This document shows, one piece after another, positions 37,074 through 47,073 of a stretch of DNA of 64,000 nucleotides. Source of the DNA: Leclercia adecarboxylata. GTDB lineage: Bacteria > Pseudomonadota > Gammaproteobacteria > Enterobacterales > Enterobacteriaceae. Location: positions 2,046,001 through 2,110,000 of the forward strand of contig LR590464.1 in assembly GCA_901472455.1 (NCBI GenBank). Direction: 5' to 3'. The notes under the pieces were generated by a model, which did not search any database, was not told where the DNA came from, and saw only the letters and a program-made list of their open reading frames with translations. A program made the position numbers and the translations under genes. Each line of letters begins with the position of its first letter. Positions within the stretch are counted from its first letter, which is position 1.

Positions 37074-38189
37074 ATGCAGTACTTGTCACGTTTCGACTTT
37101 TTGACGTTAATGATGACCCCCAGATTCTGGATTGGCTTTGCCACCGTGACGGTGGTAACCCTGCTAATCTACTGGCTACTGAAACGCCTCATCACCTTTG
37201 TCCATAAGGGCATTACCAACTGGGGTGACAAACACCCCGCCACCCACAAGATGCATTTTGTCCTCACGGAGATGCTGAACAGAACCAGCCGGATCCTGCT
37301 GTTTGTGGTCGCTTTTCTGTTCAGTCTGCGCTTTGTCGAACTGCCGGACCGGCTCTACGGCGCGCTGAGCCATGCCTGGTTCCTGGTGCTGGCGATTCAG
37401 GTGGCGCTGTGGATGGATCAGGGGGTGGTCTCCTGGCTACGGCACGTCATGCTTACGCCGGGAAGCCATAAGAATCCCGTTACCCTGGTGATCACCGGGC
37501 TGATCCTGAGGGCGATTGTCTGGTCTGTGATGCTGCTGTCGATTCTCGCCAACGCTGGCGTCAACATCACCGCGCTAGTGGCAAGCCTGGGGGTCGGGGG
37601 GATTGCCATCGCGCTAGCGGTACAGACCATTCTCAGCGACGTTTTCGCCTCGCTCTCGATTGGTTTCGACAAGCCCTTTGAAATCGGGGATTTTGTGGTG
37701 TTTAACGACGTGGCCGGGACGGTGGAGCATATCGGCCTCAAGACGACACGTATTCGCAGCCTGAGCGGGGAACAGATTGTGTGCGGTAATGCGATCCTGC
37801 TTCAGCAAACGCTGCATAACTACAAGCGAATGCAGACCCGTCGTATCGTCTTTACCTTCGGCGTGGCCAGCGATACGCCGCCTGAAAAGTTAAGGGTCAT
37901 TGGCGACAATGTGAAAAAGATCATCACGGATATTGGTGAAACGCGCTTCGACCGCGCCCATTTGCTGGGTTTCGATAAGGACAGGCTCACCTTCGAAGTG
38001 GTGCATATTGTCAACACGGCGGATTACAACAAGTACATGGATATCCAGCAGGAGATCAACATCCGTATTCTGGAGAGCCTGAATGATGAGGGGGTAAAAC
38101 TGGCCTTGCCGAGCATGGTTCTTCATGCGCCCTGGATGAAGGAGGGCGAGGGCGCGCAACAGTCACCTCAGCCCGTTACCGAGAGCTAA
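37074..38189 (+). CDS. MscS-family mechanosensitive ion channel protein
   Basis: Inner-membrane channel of the small-conductance mechanosensitive family, 371 residues, intact. Four to five hydrophobic helices (residues ~15-40, 75-95, 100-125, 140-165) precede the pore-lining helix with LVASLGVGGIAIALAVQTILSDVFASLSIG, the MscS TM3 pattern. The beta domain has DKPFEIGDFVVFNDVAGTVEHIGLKTTRIRS. It is not YnaI, which sits beside uspE in E. coli, so it may be a different paralogue. RBS GGAGGAGGG precedes the ATG at 37074. It shares a terminator with convergent uspE. The gating role is inferred from family. Confidence 0.9.
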   Translation: MQYLSRFDFLTLMMTPRFWIGFATVTVVTLLIYWLLKRLITFVHKGITNWGDKHPATHKMHFVLTEMLNRTSRILLFVVAFLFSLRFVELPDRLYGALSHAWFLVLAIQVALWMDQGVVSWLRHVMLTPGSHKNPVTLVITGLILRAIVWSVMLLSILANAGVNITALVASLGVGGIAIALAVQTILSDVFASLSIGFDKPFEIGDFVVFNDVAGTVEHIGLKTTRIRSLSGEQIVCGNAILLQQTLHNYKRMQTRRIVFTFGVASDTPPEKLRVIGDNVKKIITDIGETRFDRAHLLGFDKDRLTFEVVHIVNTADYNKYMDIQQEINIRILESLNDEGVKLALPSMVLHAPWMKEGEGAQQSPQPVTES

Positions 38190-38218
38190 AAAAAGCCCGC
38201 CGTTACGGCGGGCTTTTT
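38190..38218. terminator. Bidirectional terminator between the mscS-type gene and uspE
   Basis: A perfect 9-bp stem AGCCCGCCG / CGGCGGGCT lies between an A run and a T run. Confidence 0.92.
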
Positions 38219-38223
38219 TATCG

Positions 38224-39174
38224 TTAATCGTCTTCGTCGTCATCCAGCTCAACCGGGGTTTGATACTGATCCGGCTTAATGACCAGCAGGTCACAGCGCA
38301 GGTGGTCGATGACCTGTTCCGCCGTGTTGCCGAGGAACGCAGCAGAGAGGCCGGTCCGGCCGATGGTGCCCAGCACCACAATCCCCGCCTGCAAATGCTC
38401 TGATAAATCGGGGATCACCTCTTCAGGCAACCCTTTCTCGACATGGGTTAACTTCTCATCAATACCGAATTTTTGCCGCAGCGCTTTCATCGCCAGCAGA
38501 TGCTGACCGCGAATGGCGTCGTTATACACGCTCGGATCAAACTCCGGCAGTTCGATAGCAATGTTGATGGGAGTAATCGGGTAGGCACCGACAAGGTGGA
38601 CTTCGGTATGGTTGACCTGCTCGGCAAGATGGAGCGTCTCTTTCACCAGCTTTTCGTTCAGGGCGTTGTGGTAGTTCTCTTCGCTGGCCAGATTCACCGC
38701 CACTACCGCTTTACCGCCTTCCGGCCACGGCTGGTCTTTTACCATCCAGACCGGACACGGACATTTACGCAGCAGGTGCCAGTCGGTCGGGGTGAAGATC
38801 ACCGCTTCCAACTTGTCGTGCTGGTGGGCCATCTTCAGCAACAGGTCGTGTTGGCCACTCACCACTTCCTGGATGATGGCTTCGAACGGACGGTTATGCC
38901 ACACCACTTTGATCTCGATGGGGACACCGGCTTCAAGATAGAATTTTGCCTGTTCGCGGATCCAGGCGGTACGCTGGCTGATCACTCCCTGACGCATAGC
39001 AGTGCGTTCGTCAGGCGACAGAAGGGTGGTCATTTCGTAAGAGAAGTCATATATCGGCAGAAACGCTTTAATTCTGCCACCAATCCGTTGATGTAAATAG
39101 ACAGCTCGTCTTAACGCCGGTTGATCGTCCTGATTAGGATCGATGGCCACCAGCATGTTTTGATACTTTGCCAT
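38224..39174 (-). CDS. uspE: Universal stress protein E
   Basis: Cytoplasmic tandem-Usp protein, 316 residues, intact, linked to DNA-damage resistance, motility and adhesion in E. coli. Two Usp domains are seen: [19 protein letters not shown] at the start, [14 protein letters not shown] at the end of domain 1, [19 protein letters not shown], and the second domain ending [29 protein letters not shown] with the GxxGxxG-type ATP-loop remnant. It is downstream of fnr with a hairpin between. The acidic C-terminus (LDDDEDD) is notable. Confidence 0.95.
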   Translation of the reverse strand: MAKYQNMLVAIDPNQDDQPALRRAVYLHQRIGGRIKAFLPIYDFSYEMTTLLSPDERTAMRQGVISQRTAWIREQAKFYLEAGVPIEIKVVWHNRPFEAIIQEVVSGQHDLLLKMAHQHDKLEAVIFTPTDWHLLRKCPCPVWMVKDQPWPEGGKAVVAVNLASEENYHNALNEKLVKETLHLAEQVNHTEVHLVGAYPITPINIAIELPEFDPSVYNDAIRGQHLLAMKALRQKFGIDEKLTHVEKGLPEEVIPDLSEHLQAGIVVLGTIGRTGLSAAFLGNTAEQVIDHLRCDLLVIKPDQYQTPVELDDDEDD

Positions 39175-39255
39175 ACAGGTCTCCTTACTACTGTCACCAC
39201 AGACTGTAATTAAAAGAGTAACCTATATATTTGAAATGAAACAGGGGGGAAGTTT

Positions 39256-39293
39256 TGCCAGATCAATAAATGCGTAAAATTATCGATCTGGCA
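39256..39293 (-). terminator. Hairpin after fnr
   Basis: The inverted repeat TGCCAGATC...GATCTGGCA, extended inward by ATAA/TTAT, lies 17 bp past the fnr stop on the minus strand and is followed by AAACTTCCCCCC. It has no good T run; a weak terminator or mRNA 3'-end structure. Confidence 0.5.
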
Positions 39294-39309
39294 GAGAAAG
39301 CAGAGAACG

Positions 39310-40061
39310 TTATGCCACGTTACGGGAGTGGCCTGCCAGTACCGCCAGCGCTTCACCGTTTTCGATGGTGATATATTTGCCTTTTACCGCCAGCATACCG
39401 CTTTTCTGGAAACGACCCAGCAGACGGCTGATGGTTTCCACGGTCAGACCCAGATAGTTACCGATGTCGCCACGGGTCATGGTCAGACGGAACTCACGCG
39501 GTGAAAAACCACGCTCGGCGAAACGGCGGACAGGTTATAGATAAAGGCCGCCAGACGCTCTTCAGCATTCTTTTTGGACAGCAGCAGGATCATATCCTGG
39601 TCGCCTTTGATCTCACCGCTCATCAGACGCATCATCTGCTGACGCAGGTTAGGCATTTTGCCTGACAGATCGTCCAGGGTTTCGAACGGGATTTCGCAAA
39701 CCATTGAGGTTTCCAGCGCCTGAGCAAAGCTCGGGTGGTTACCAGTGCCGATCGCATCAAAGCCCACCAGATCGCCCGCCAGGTGGAAGCCGGTAATTTG
39801 CTCGTCACCCTGTTCGGTAATGGTATAGCTCTTGATGGTGCCAGAGCGGATAGCGTACAACGATTTCAGTTCGTCTCCCGCTTTAAACAGCGTCTGCCCT
39901 TTCTGAATTGGCTTTTTACGCTCGATAATATTATCAAGCTGATCAAGCTCGTGCTCATTCAGGGTAAACGGAATACAGAGCTGGCTGATGCTGCAGTCCT
40001 GACAATGGATAGCACAACCGCCAGACTGAATGCGTCGAATAATTCGCTTTTCCGGGATCAT
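39310..40061 (-). CDS. fnr: Oxygen-sensing regulator Fnr, one frameshift
   Basis: CRP-family transcription factor with an oxygen-labile 4Fe-4S cluster that activates anaerobic and represses aerobic genes. Cluster ligands C20, C23 and C29 are in [16 protein letters not shown], and the fourth (C122) in [10 protein letters not shown]. The cyclic-nucleotide-like roll and long dimer helix are followed by the helix-turn-helix near [25 protein letters not shown] (split by frame). A lost C near 39535 breaks the frame after FIYNLS, one base short of the normal 753 bp. The start at 40061 ([10 protein letters not shown]) matches E. coli numbering; an upstream in-frame start adds MSKP. An FNR box lies just upstream. 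Confidence 0.96.
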
Positions 40062-40080
40062 AGGTTTGCTCAAGCCTTAA

Positions 40081-40094
40081 TTGATATTGGTCAA
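40081..40094. promoter_or_regulatory. FNR box upstream of fnr
   Basis: TTGATATTGGTCAA matches TTGAT-N4-ATCAA with one mismatch, 20 bp before the start, consistent with the known negative autoregulation of fnr. Confidence 0.75.
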
Positions 40095-40243
40095 TTTTAA
40101 CATCTTTTTGGACCCTGCGTAAGCCTGGTAAACCATCAATCAGGACAAGAAACGTGAAAGCGCCAGCATCTTCTTGAAATTCCACAAATTAGCTGCGGTT
40201 TTTATCACTAACTAAAGGAAAATTAAGCACTAAAAGCCTGGAA

Positions 40244-40760
40244 CTACAGCAATAAATACCCTTCGTGACGCAGTAACCACTCCTTGCGCTGAACCCCGCC
40301 CGCGTACCCCGTCAGGGTGCCATTACGGCCAATTACGCGGTGGCAGGGCACCACAATACTGACCGGATTTGAGCCATTTGCCGCACCCACGGCGCGTGCT
40401 GCGCCCGGGCGACCCAGTTGAGCCGCCAGCTGGCCGTAATGCATCACCTGGCCGCAGGGAATGGAACGCAACGCTGCCCACACTTCACGCTGAAAAGGCG
40501 TGCCAGCCGTGGCGGTGGGCAGAGTATCAATAATGCTGAGATCGCCCTCGAACCAGGCGGTCAGCTTATCGCTAAGCCCACCCGGATTACTGGCGCTGAT
40601 TCGCTCGTAGCCCTGCGCCCGGTAATGGATATTGAGCAGCTCCACCATCCGGTTGCTGTGCTCCTCCCACTCAACGGCGCGCAGGTTAAATTGCTCATCG
40701 GCAATCACCCCACAGCGGCCCCAGCGGGGTGGCAATTTTATCTTCGAGTAATCTCAGCAT
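40244..40760 (-). CDS. ogt: Methylated-DNA-protein-cysteine methyltransferase Ogt, one frameshift
   Basis: DNA repair protein that removes O6-methylguanine and O4-methylthymine by suicidal transfer to a Cys. The active-site motif is [12 protein letters not shown], followed by [19 protein letters not shown]; the recognition helix and Arg finger segment is [25 protein letters not shown]. The start at 40760 ([17 protein letters not shown]) is followed by an extra G near 40712 that breaks the frame. About 171 residues. It lies between abgT and fnr, as in E. coli. Confidence 0.95.
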
Positions 40761-40770
40761 AGGCTCTTCC

Positions 40771-42295
40771 TTAGTTCAGTCGCGGGGTAGACTCCCGGCC
40801 CAATAGGCAGGCCGACAAGATACCATGCCACCAGCATGAGCAACCATACTCCTAAAAAGATAAGCGGATACGGCCAGCACCAGCGAATAGTAGGTACCCA
40901 GTTTCGCCTCGGGCTTATAGCGCTGGAGGAAGCCTAAGAACAGCGGTACGAACGGCGACACCGGAGCCAAGGGGATCACCGACGAATCCGCGACGCGGAA
41001 CAGGATCTGCGCAAACGCCGGGTGGAAACCCAGCAGCATGAACATGGGCACAAAGATAGGCGCGAGAATCGACCAGATGGCTGACCCGCTGGCGATAAAC
41101 ATGCACAGCAGCGAGGAGAGCAGCGCCAGACCGACGAAAGCGGGTACGCCGCTTAGCCCGGCGGTTTCCAGCAGATCCGTCAGGCCCACCGCCATAAATT
41201 TACCCATGTTGCTCCAGTTGAACATGGCGACAAACTGCGCCAGCGGGAACACCATCACGATAAACCCGGCCATCTCTTTCATCGGTTCGATCATCAGCTG
41301 GGGTAGATCCCCCTGACGGCGCACTTTCCCGGTGGCAATGCCGTAGGCCAGCGATACAACGAAGAAGAAGAGAATGATCAGCGGCACGATGCCTTTGATA
41401 AACGGCGAGGGCAGTACGGTGTGCTTCACCGGATCGCGCAGGATGCCGTTATCCGGCACCACCATCAGGGCAATGACGGCGATAAAAAGCAACGACACGA
41501 CCCCGGCCACGCGCAACCCACGGCGCTGCTCCGGCGATAAGGCATCCAGCTTCTCGTCGCTGCTGCCCTGCCACTTGCCAGACGCGCTCAACGATTCTGT
41601 CGGTGATCAGCCCCCGACAATCGTCAGCACAATCACTGAGCTGGCCATAAAGTACCAGTTGTCGATCACGCTGACGTGCATCGCAGCATCGAGGGTTTTG
41701 GCCGCTTCGGTGCTAATCCCGGAGAGCAGCACGTCGGTGGTAACAATCAGCAGGTTGGCGGTAAAACCACAGCCAACCCCGGCGATAGCTGCCAGCAGCC
41801 CTGCTACCGGATGACGTCCAACGGCGAGGAAGATCAGCGCCCCCATCGGCGGCATGATCACCAGGGCGGCATCAGAAGAGATATGGCTGAAAAAGGCGAT
41901 AAACAGCACCATATAGCTGGCGTAACGCGCGCTGACGTGGGACGCCATTTTCACCATCAGGGCAGGTAGCAGGCCGGAACGTTCGGCCAGACCGGCACCC
42001 AGGACCAGGGCCAGGATCGCCCCCAGCGGGGCAAAGCCGCTGAAGTTTTTGATCACATTCGGTAAAAACCAATGCAGACCTTCGATGCTAAGCAGGTTTT
42101 TGACCACGACCATGCTGCCATCGGCCGGATTACGTGCGCTGACGTTAAATGCCGACAATATAGCGGTGGCCGCGGCCAGGATCACAATCAAATAGACGAA
42201 CAGCAGGAAAGGGTGCGGCACTTTATTGCCGATCCTTTCAACCCAACCATAGAGCTTGCGGATGGGGAATGCGAAGGTATGGATGACATACTCAT
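40771..42295 (-). CDS. abgT: p-Aminobenzoyl-glutamate transporter AbgT, frameshifted
   Basis: Inner-membrane transporter of the AbgT family importing the folate breakdown product p-aminobenzoyl-glutamate, about 508 residues. The N-terminus is MSMSSIPSHSPS at 42295, followed by VPHPFLLFVYLIVILAAATAIL. Conserved blocks are GFAPLGAILALVLGAGLAERSGLLP, FSHISSDAALVIMPPMGALIFLA, IASGSAIWSILAPIFVPMFMLLGFHP and DSSVIPLAPVSPFVPLFL. Breaks occur near 42245, 41600 and 40865; the end at 40771 reads GPGVYPRLN-like. The stop is ten bases before the ogt start, so cotranscription is possible. Confidence 0.94.
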
Positions 42296-42330
42296 GGGCG
42301 TTCCTCGGAGTGTTGTTGTGTTATGTTTTA

Positions 42331-43776
42331 TTATTTTAAAGGTGACGGTGTCACGTTTTCTGGGATCGGGCAGACGTACGGTTTTTCATTTATCTGTTGA
42401 GTAAACTCCTCGCGGCAGGCGGTCAGCAGGGCCGGGTCCTGCAGCAGCGCCAGCGCAGTCGCACCCATCACCTTGCCAGCCAGCAGCATCCCTTTATGGG
42501 GCGATGGAGGTGCGTCCTTGCGCCACCAGCTGCCAGGTATGCAGTGGCGTACCACGGTAAAGCAGGGGCTGAAACACTGGGCGACCGGCATTTTCCAGCT
42601 AACGTCACCCACGTCGGTAGAGCCTGCCAGTACGTTGTCGGTGATGGCATACGGCGCCACCTCATCCACCAGCAGAGTATTCTGATGCCGACGGGCAAAC
42701 TGCTTGCCAGCGTCACCCCCGGAGGCAGCGATATTTTTCAGGCTGTTTTGCAGATCGTTGTCGGTCAGCGTGGCGCGGATCTCCGCCGCAAACGCACGCT
42801 CCTCATCGCTCCACGCCGGGGTCCCGTAATGCTGAAGGGCGCTATACATGGCGGCCTCCAGGGTGCGGTTCGGCAGGTAGCTGGAACAGGCTTTTTCAAA
42901 GCGATGTTCGACGGTGGTTTCCGTCATCAGCGCTGCGCCCTGGGCAATCTTTTCGATGCGCTCGTGGATCTGCCGGGCATCGGCCATTTCCGGGGCGCGG
43001 ATCAGATACAGCACTTCTGCCTGAGCCTGCACGACGTTCGGAGAGATGCCGCCGGTATCGGTGATGGCGTAGTGAACGCGGGCTTTTTCAATAATATGTT
43101 CATTCAGGAAGTTGGTGCCGGTGGTCATCAGGGTAACCGCGTCCAGCGCGCTGCGTCCCAGATGCGGGGAGTTGGCGGCATGGGCTGCGGTGCCGTGAAA
43201 ACGCCACGCCGCCTGGATATTGGCTAAGGTGCTGACGTTAAACATCCCGGCGAAGGCTTCAGGGTGCCAGGTGACGGCGGCGTCCACGTCGTCGAACAGC
43301 CCTTCGCGGACCATAAAGGTTTTACCCGAGCCGCCCTCTTCACCGGGGCAGCCATAAAAGCGCACCGTGCCGCCGCCGCCGTGCTGCTCCAGCCAGCTCT
43401 TCACCGCCACGGCACCCGCCAGGGCGGCGGTGCCGAGCAGGTTATGACCGCAGCCGTGGCCGTTGGCACCCGGAGTATCGGTTTGCGGGGTGGCGCAATG
43501 TGCCTGCTGGCTTAAGCCTGCCAGAGCATCGTACTCCCCCAAAAGCGCAATCACCGGTTTCCCTTCGCCGTAGCTGGCAATAAAGGCGTTCGGCACGCCA
43601 CCGGCCTCGCGAGTCAGGGTAAAACCGGCCTCTTCCAGCGCGCCGGCCAGCCGTTCAGCGGACCAGAACTCTTCAAAGCGGGTCTCCGGGTGATCCCAGA
43701 TCTCGTCGGCAATGGCGGTGAAGTGCTCACATCGGGTCTCGATGGCATCTTCAACAAAACGGTAAATGCGCTGCAT
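42331..43776 (-). CDS. abgB: p-Aminobenzoyl-glutamate hydrolase subunit B
   Basis: M20-family metallopeptidase subunit that, with AbgA, cleaves p-aminobenzoyl-glutamate to p-aminobenzoate and glutamate. The 481-residue frame is open throughout. Metal-binding motifs are [24 protein letters not shown] and [10 protein letters not shown], with [19 protein letters not shown] in the dimerisation domain. A pair of compensating indels (near 42555 and 42495) puts residues ~405-425 out of frame; the correct frame is homologous to [13 protein letters not shown]. The start overlaps the abgA stop by one base (TAATG). Confidence 0.95.
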   Translation of the reverse strand: MQRIYRFVEDAIETRCEHFTAIADEIWDHPETRFEEFWSAERLAGALEEAGFTLTREAGGVPNAFIASYGEGKPVIALLGEYDALAGLSQQAHCATPQTDTPGANGHGCGHNLLGTAALAGAVAVKSWLEQHGGGGTVRFYGCPGEEGGSGKTFMVREGLFDDVDAAVTWHPEAFAGMFNVSTLANIQAAWRFHGTAAHAANSPHLGRSALDAVTLMTTGTNFLNEHIIEKARVHYAITDTGGISPNVVQAQAEVLYLIRAPEMADARQIHERIEKIAQGAALMTETTVEHRFEKACSSYLPNRTLEAAMYSALQHYGTPAWSDEERAFAAEIRATLTDNDLQNSLKNIAASGGDAGKQFARRHQNTLLVDEVAPYAITDNVLAGSTDVGDVSWKMPVAQCFSPCFTVVRHCIPGSWWRKDAPPSPHKGMLLAGKVMGATALALLQDPALLTACREEFTQQINEKPYVCPIPENVTPSPLK

Positions 43777-45080
43777 TACACACCTCGCGTCCAGGGGAAG
43801 TTAAGCGCGGTACGCGCCAGGGTTTCGATAGCGATCAGCATCACCGTCTCGTCGAAATCGAATTTTTCGTTGTGGTGTCCGGCGCTGAGGGTGGTGCCAA
43901 ACACCATATAGGAGGCGAGGCCGCCGTTCTGCTGGACCCGGGCCATCATCAGGGTGGCATCCTCCGAACCGGCAGGGGCTTTCACCTTGTCGATGGCTTT
44001 CTCTACGCCGCTACCTGTACCGCTTGCTCCGCAGATAGTTCACCCACGCCGGTGACGGGGCGCTGGAGGTCGCCGCGCCATCAGACGCAGCTCGGTGCTG
44101 ACGCCGTGCATCGCCGCCGCGCCATCGATCACCGCTTTCGCCCGTTCAAATACGTACTGGTTAATGGCTTCGCTCTCACCGCGGGTCTCTACCTTCAGCA
44201 GTGCGCTGGCGGGAACAACGTTACGGCCGCTGCCTGCCTGCATCACGCCGACATTCACCGCGACGCCCCTTCGCTGTGCGGGGCGATGCTGTGCAGGCCA
44301 ATGGTGGCCTGAGCGGCGGCAGCAGAGCGTTACGCCCCTCTTCGGGTTTGCCGCCCGCGTGTGCCGCCACGCCGGTGAAGCGCACGTCAAATTTGGTGGT
44401 GGCCATAAAGTTATCGCTGCCGCAGATCACGGTACCCGCAGGCACACCGGTGCCGATGTGGATAGCAGTGAAGTAGTCCACACCGTCGAGCGCGCCCGCG
44501 GCAACCATCGCCCTGGCACCGCGCGTGCCCTCTTCAGCAGGCTGGAAGATAAGTTTGATCGTGCCGTTTAGCTCTGCGCGGTGCTGCATCAGCAGGTGCG
44601 CCAGCCCGAGGCCAATGGTGGTGTGGCCGTCGTGAGCGCAGGCATGCATCATGCCGCTGTTGCAGGAGGCAAAGCCTTCCCGGGCAGGGAGATGGTCATC
44701 CTGAGAGGATTCATCCAGATCGAGCGCGTCCATATCGACCCGAAACGCAAGGGTCGGCCCCGGACGGCCGGTATTCAGCGTAGCGACAATCCCGGTAAAC
44801 CCGCCCTCAAAGGCGCTGAGCCATTTTTCCGGCGCGCCTTGCTGTCGGGCGCGGGCAAAGGCCTGAGCAGGGTCGCCTCGTCGGGCAGACCCATCCGGCT
44901 ATCAGCATCGACCACATCGCGGCCCATCGCCAGGTCGTAGCCCAACTGTTCCAGTATCTCTGCAACTTTTGCCGCGGTGCGGAACTCCACCCAACCTGAT
45001 TCCGCATAGTGATGGAAATCGCGTCGCCAGGCGGTGAGTTGCGGGAAGAGGGTTTGCAGTTCCTGCGCCAGTGTATGCAT
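43776..45080 (-). CDS. abgA: p-Aminobenzoyl-glutamate hydrolase subunit A, frameshifted
   Basis: Partner of AbgB in p-aminobenzoyl-glutamate hydrolysis; M20 family, about 436 residues. It begins [30 protein letters not shown] at 45080. Metal and catalytic blocks are [40 protein letters not shown] and [28 protein letters not shown] is in the dimer domain, and [16 protein letters not shown] near the C-terminus. At least four breaks occur (near 44845, 44330, 44265, 44080 and 44010). Transcribed before abgB and divergent from its regulator abgR. Confidence 0.93.
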
Positions 45081-45123
45081 ATCGTTTCCTGTCATCATTA
45101 GAATATGTGAACTCCTTCACACT

Positions 45124-45144
45124 GTGATAGTTTTTACTTATCAC
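45124..45144. promoter_or_regulatory. Candidate AbgR operator
   Basis: The inverted repeat GTGATA-N9-TATCAC, a T-N11-A-type LysR motif, lies in the abgA-abgR divergent gap, 44 bp from abgA and 112 bp from abgR. Confidence 0.5.
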
Positions 45145-45255
45145 TAACCGATTTTTCACAGATTTAACCGTTCGTGGCTTACCCTGGCACAATCAATTCC
45201 ATTACAGTAGATGACAGTTTCTTTACTCTGATAAACAACGGTTATCGGTGCAGAC

Positions 45256-46160
45256 ATGACATTCCAGGTAAAAATTCATCAACTGCGGGCCTTTGTGGAG
45301 GTCGCCCAACAGGGGAGCATTCGTGGGGCGGGTCGGGTGTTAAACCTGTCGCAACCGGCGTTAACCAAATCCATTAAAGAGCTGGAAGAGGGCATCGCGG
45401 CGCAGCTGTTTATTCGCCGCAGCAAAGGGGTGACCTTAACCGAGTGCGGGGAGAGTTTTTATCAGCATGCCCGGCTGATCCTTGAAGAGTTACGCAGCGC
45501 GCAGGACGATATTCGCCAGCGTCAGGGGCAGCTGGCCGGGCAGATTAATATCGGCATGGGGGCCAGCATTGCCCGCCTGTTAATGCCGGCGGTCATTTCC
45601 GTTTCACCAACAGCACCCGCAGGTCAAGGTGCGTATTATGGAAGGGCAATTAGTTTCGATGATTAATGAATTACGCCAGGGGGAACTTGATTTTACGATC
45701 AATACCTATTATCAGGGGCCATATGATCATGAATTCACGTTCGAAAAATTGTTTGAGAAGCCTTTTGCGATATTTTGTCGGGCAGGCCATCCGGCAATAG
45801 AGGCTGATTCTATTAATGAATTGTTGAAATACAGTTGGACAATGCCTACGCCGCGCGGCAGTTATTATAAGCAGCTGGAAGAGATGTTTTCCCACCGGGA
45901 TCAGATTCCCCGTATTGGTGTGGTCTGTGAAACATTTTCGTCCTGTATTAGCCTGGTTGCGCAGAGCGATTTTCTCAGTATTCTGCCGCAGGAGCTAGGC
46001 TGCGACCCGTTGCTGGCTAACAGGCTGGTAATGTTGGCGGTGAAAGAGCCGTTACCGAAAGCAACCTATTACCTTATACAAAGAAAGGATTCTCGTCAGA
46101 CGCCGCTGACCACTTCATTAATCACACAATTCAGACGTCACGCCGGCAGGTTATTTATTA
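45256..46160 (+). CDS. abgR: LysR-family regulator AbgR, frameshifted; true 3' end uncertain
   Basis: Probable activator of abgABT. The helix-turn-helix is at residues ~20-40 (GSIRGAGRVLNLSQPALTKS), with ELEEGIAAQLFIRRSKGVTLTECG. The effector domain begins QINIGMGASIARL. A break near 45600 (after LMPAVIS) shifts to the frame continuing as VRIMEGQLVSMINELRQGELDF. The second frame stays open to 46297, which would add about 46 residues that overlap the mcaS sRNA. E. coli AbgR ends soon after the SLITQFRR motif, so a lost base near 46150 is likely, with a stop at about 46158-46160. I give the shorter end; the alternative is 46297. Confidence 0.85.
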
Positions 46161-46173
46161 GACAGTACAAGGA

Positions 46174-46268
46174 TAAAAAAATGGAGCCGGTCGACATCCA
46201 ACAGACTCCACAGTACACACAGCATTGCTCCACATGCATCTCTGCTTATTATTTCCGTTCTGCAGATA
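46174..46268 (-). ncRNA. mcaS: Small RNA McaS (IsrA) homologue
   Basis: The minus strand holds TGCTGTGTGTACTGTGGAGT, then TTGGATGTCGAC, then CGGCTCCATTTTTTT. This matches the conserved 3' two-thirds of E. coli McaS, including the GTCGAC-containing terminator stem (GGAG.../...CTCC) and its T run, and the gene lies between abgR and smrA exactly as in E. coli. McaS is an Hfq-binding sRNA that activates flhD and pgaA, represses csgD and titrates CsrA. The 5' end (about 46268) is approximate, and the 5' half has diverged. Confidence 0.82.
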
Positions 46269-46506
46269 ACTTCATATATAACATCTTTTCGGCATAAATA
46301 AAGGAACTAACGTAACAGGATCAAAAAAATTTAATGTAAGTCATAATGTTAACGTAAATAAAATTTAATTTTAGAGCGAATGAATTATCAATTAAATTAA
46401 CTGAATTGATTATACTTTTTTAAATAATCAACGGGAGTTGCAGCGCCGCATTGAGCCACATGACAGGGGCAGGTATAGTACTCTGTCAGTCAAGCAGGAG
46501 GATGTC

Positions 46507-47070
46507 ATGAACCCAGAAGATAAATCGCTTTTTCTCGACGCGATGGAGGATGTTCAGCGCTCAGACGCTGTGCCGACGTCCACTGGCAGCCCGCCTCAAC
46601 CCCGCGCACCCGCCAGCCTGTGGACACCAGCCAGCTGGATAACTTTCTCACCACCGGCTTTCCTGGATGTGATACCCCTGGCAGAGCCGCTGGCGTTCCG
46701 GCGGGAAGGGGTGCAGCTCGGGGTAATTGATAAGCTGCGCTTAGGTAAATATCCCCGCCAGGCGAGCCTGACCTTATTGCGTCAGCCCGTTGAGCAGTGC
46801 CGCCAGCAGCTGTATACCTTTATCCGCCAGGCGGAGCGCGACGGCTTACGTAATCTGATCATCATTCACGGCAAGGGACGCGACGATAAGTCCCATGCCA
46901 ATATTGTGCGCAGCTATCTGGCGCGCTGGCTGACGGAGTTCGAGGCGGTGCAGGCCTTTTGTGTGGCCCAGCCGCACCACGGCGGCAGCGGTGCCTGTTA
47001 TGTTGCGCTGCGCAAATCCAGCGAAGCGAAGCTCGAAACCCGTGAGCGACTGGCTAAACGCAGCCGCTAA
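46507..47070 (+). CDS. smrA: DNA endonuclease SmrA (YdaL), Smr domain; compensated frameshift
   Basis: Smr-domain protein, a DNA-nicking endonuclease in E. coli, about 187 residues. The Smr domain is at the C-terminal half: GKYPRQASLTLLRQPVEQCRQQL, the HGKGRDDKSH motif (conserved GKG) and AQPHHGGSGACYVALRKS. The start at 46507 (MNPEDKSLFLDAMEDV) matches E. coli; a longer in-frame start at 46438 is not supported. Residues ~22-48 are out of frame between two compensating indels; the correct frame resembles HWQP...PVDTSQLDNFLTTG. It ends four bases before the next gene. Confidence 0.93.
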   Translation: MNPEDKSLFLDAMEDVQRSDAVPTSTGSPPQPRAPASLWTPASWITFSPPAFLDVIPLAEPLAFRREGVQLGVIDKLRLGKYPRQASLTLLRQPVEQCRQQLYTFIRQAERDGLRNLIIIHGKGRDDKSHANIVRSYLARWLTEFEAVQAFCVAQPHHGGSGACYVALRKSSEAKLETRERLAKRSR

Positions 47071-47073
47071 ATC

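Noticed and set aside
39310..40061. fnr called as pseudogene
   Set aside because: A single lost C in a C run explains the break; the protein rejoins exactly and all cluster Cys residues are present.
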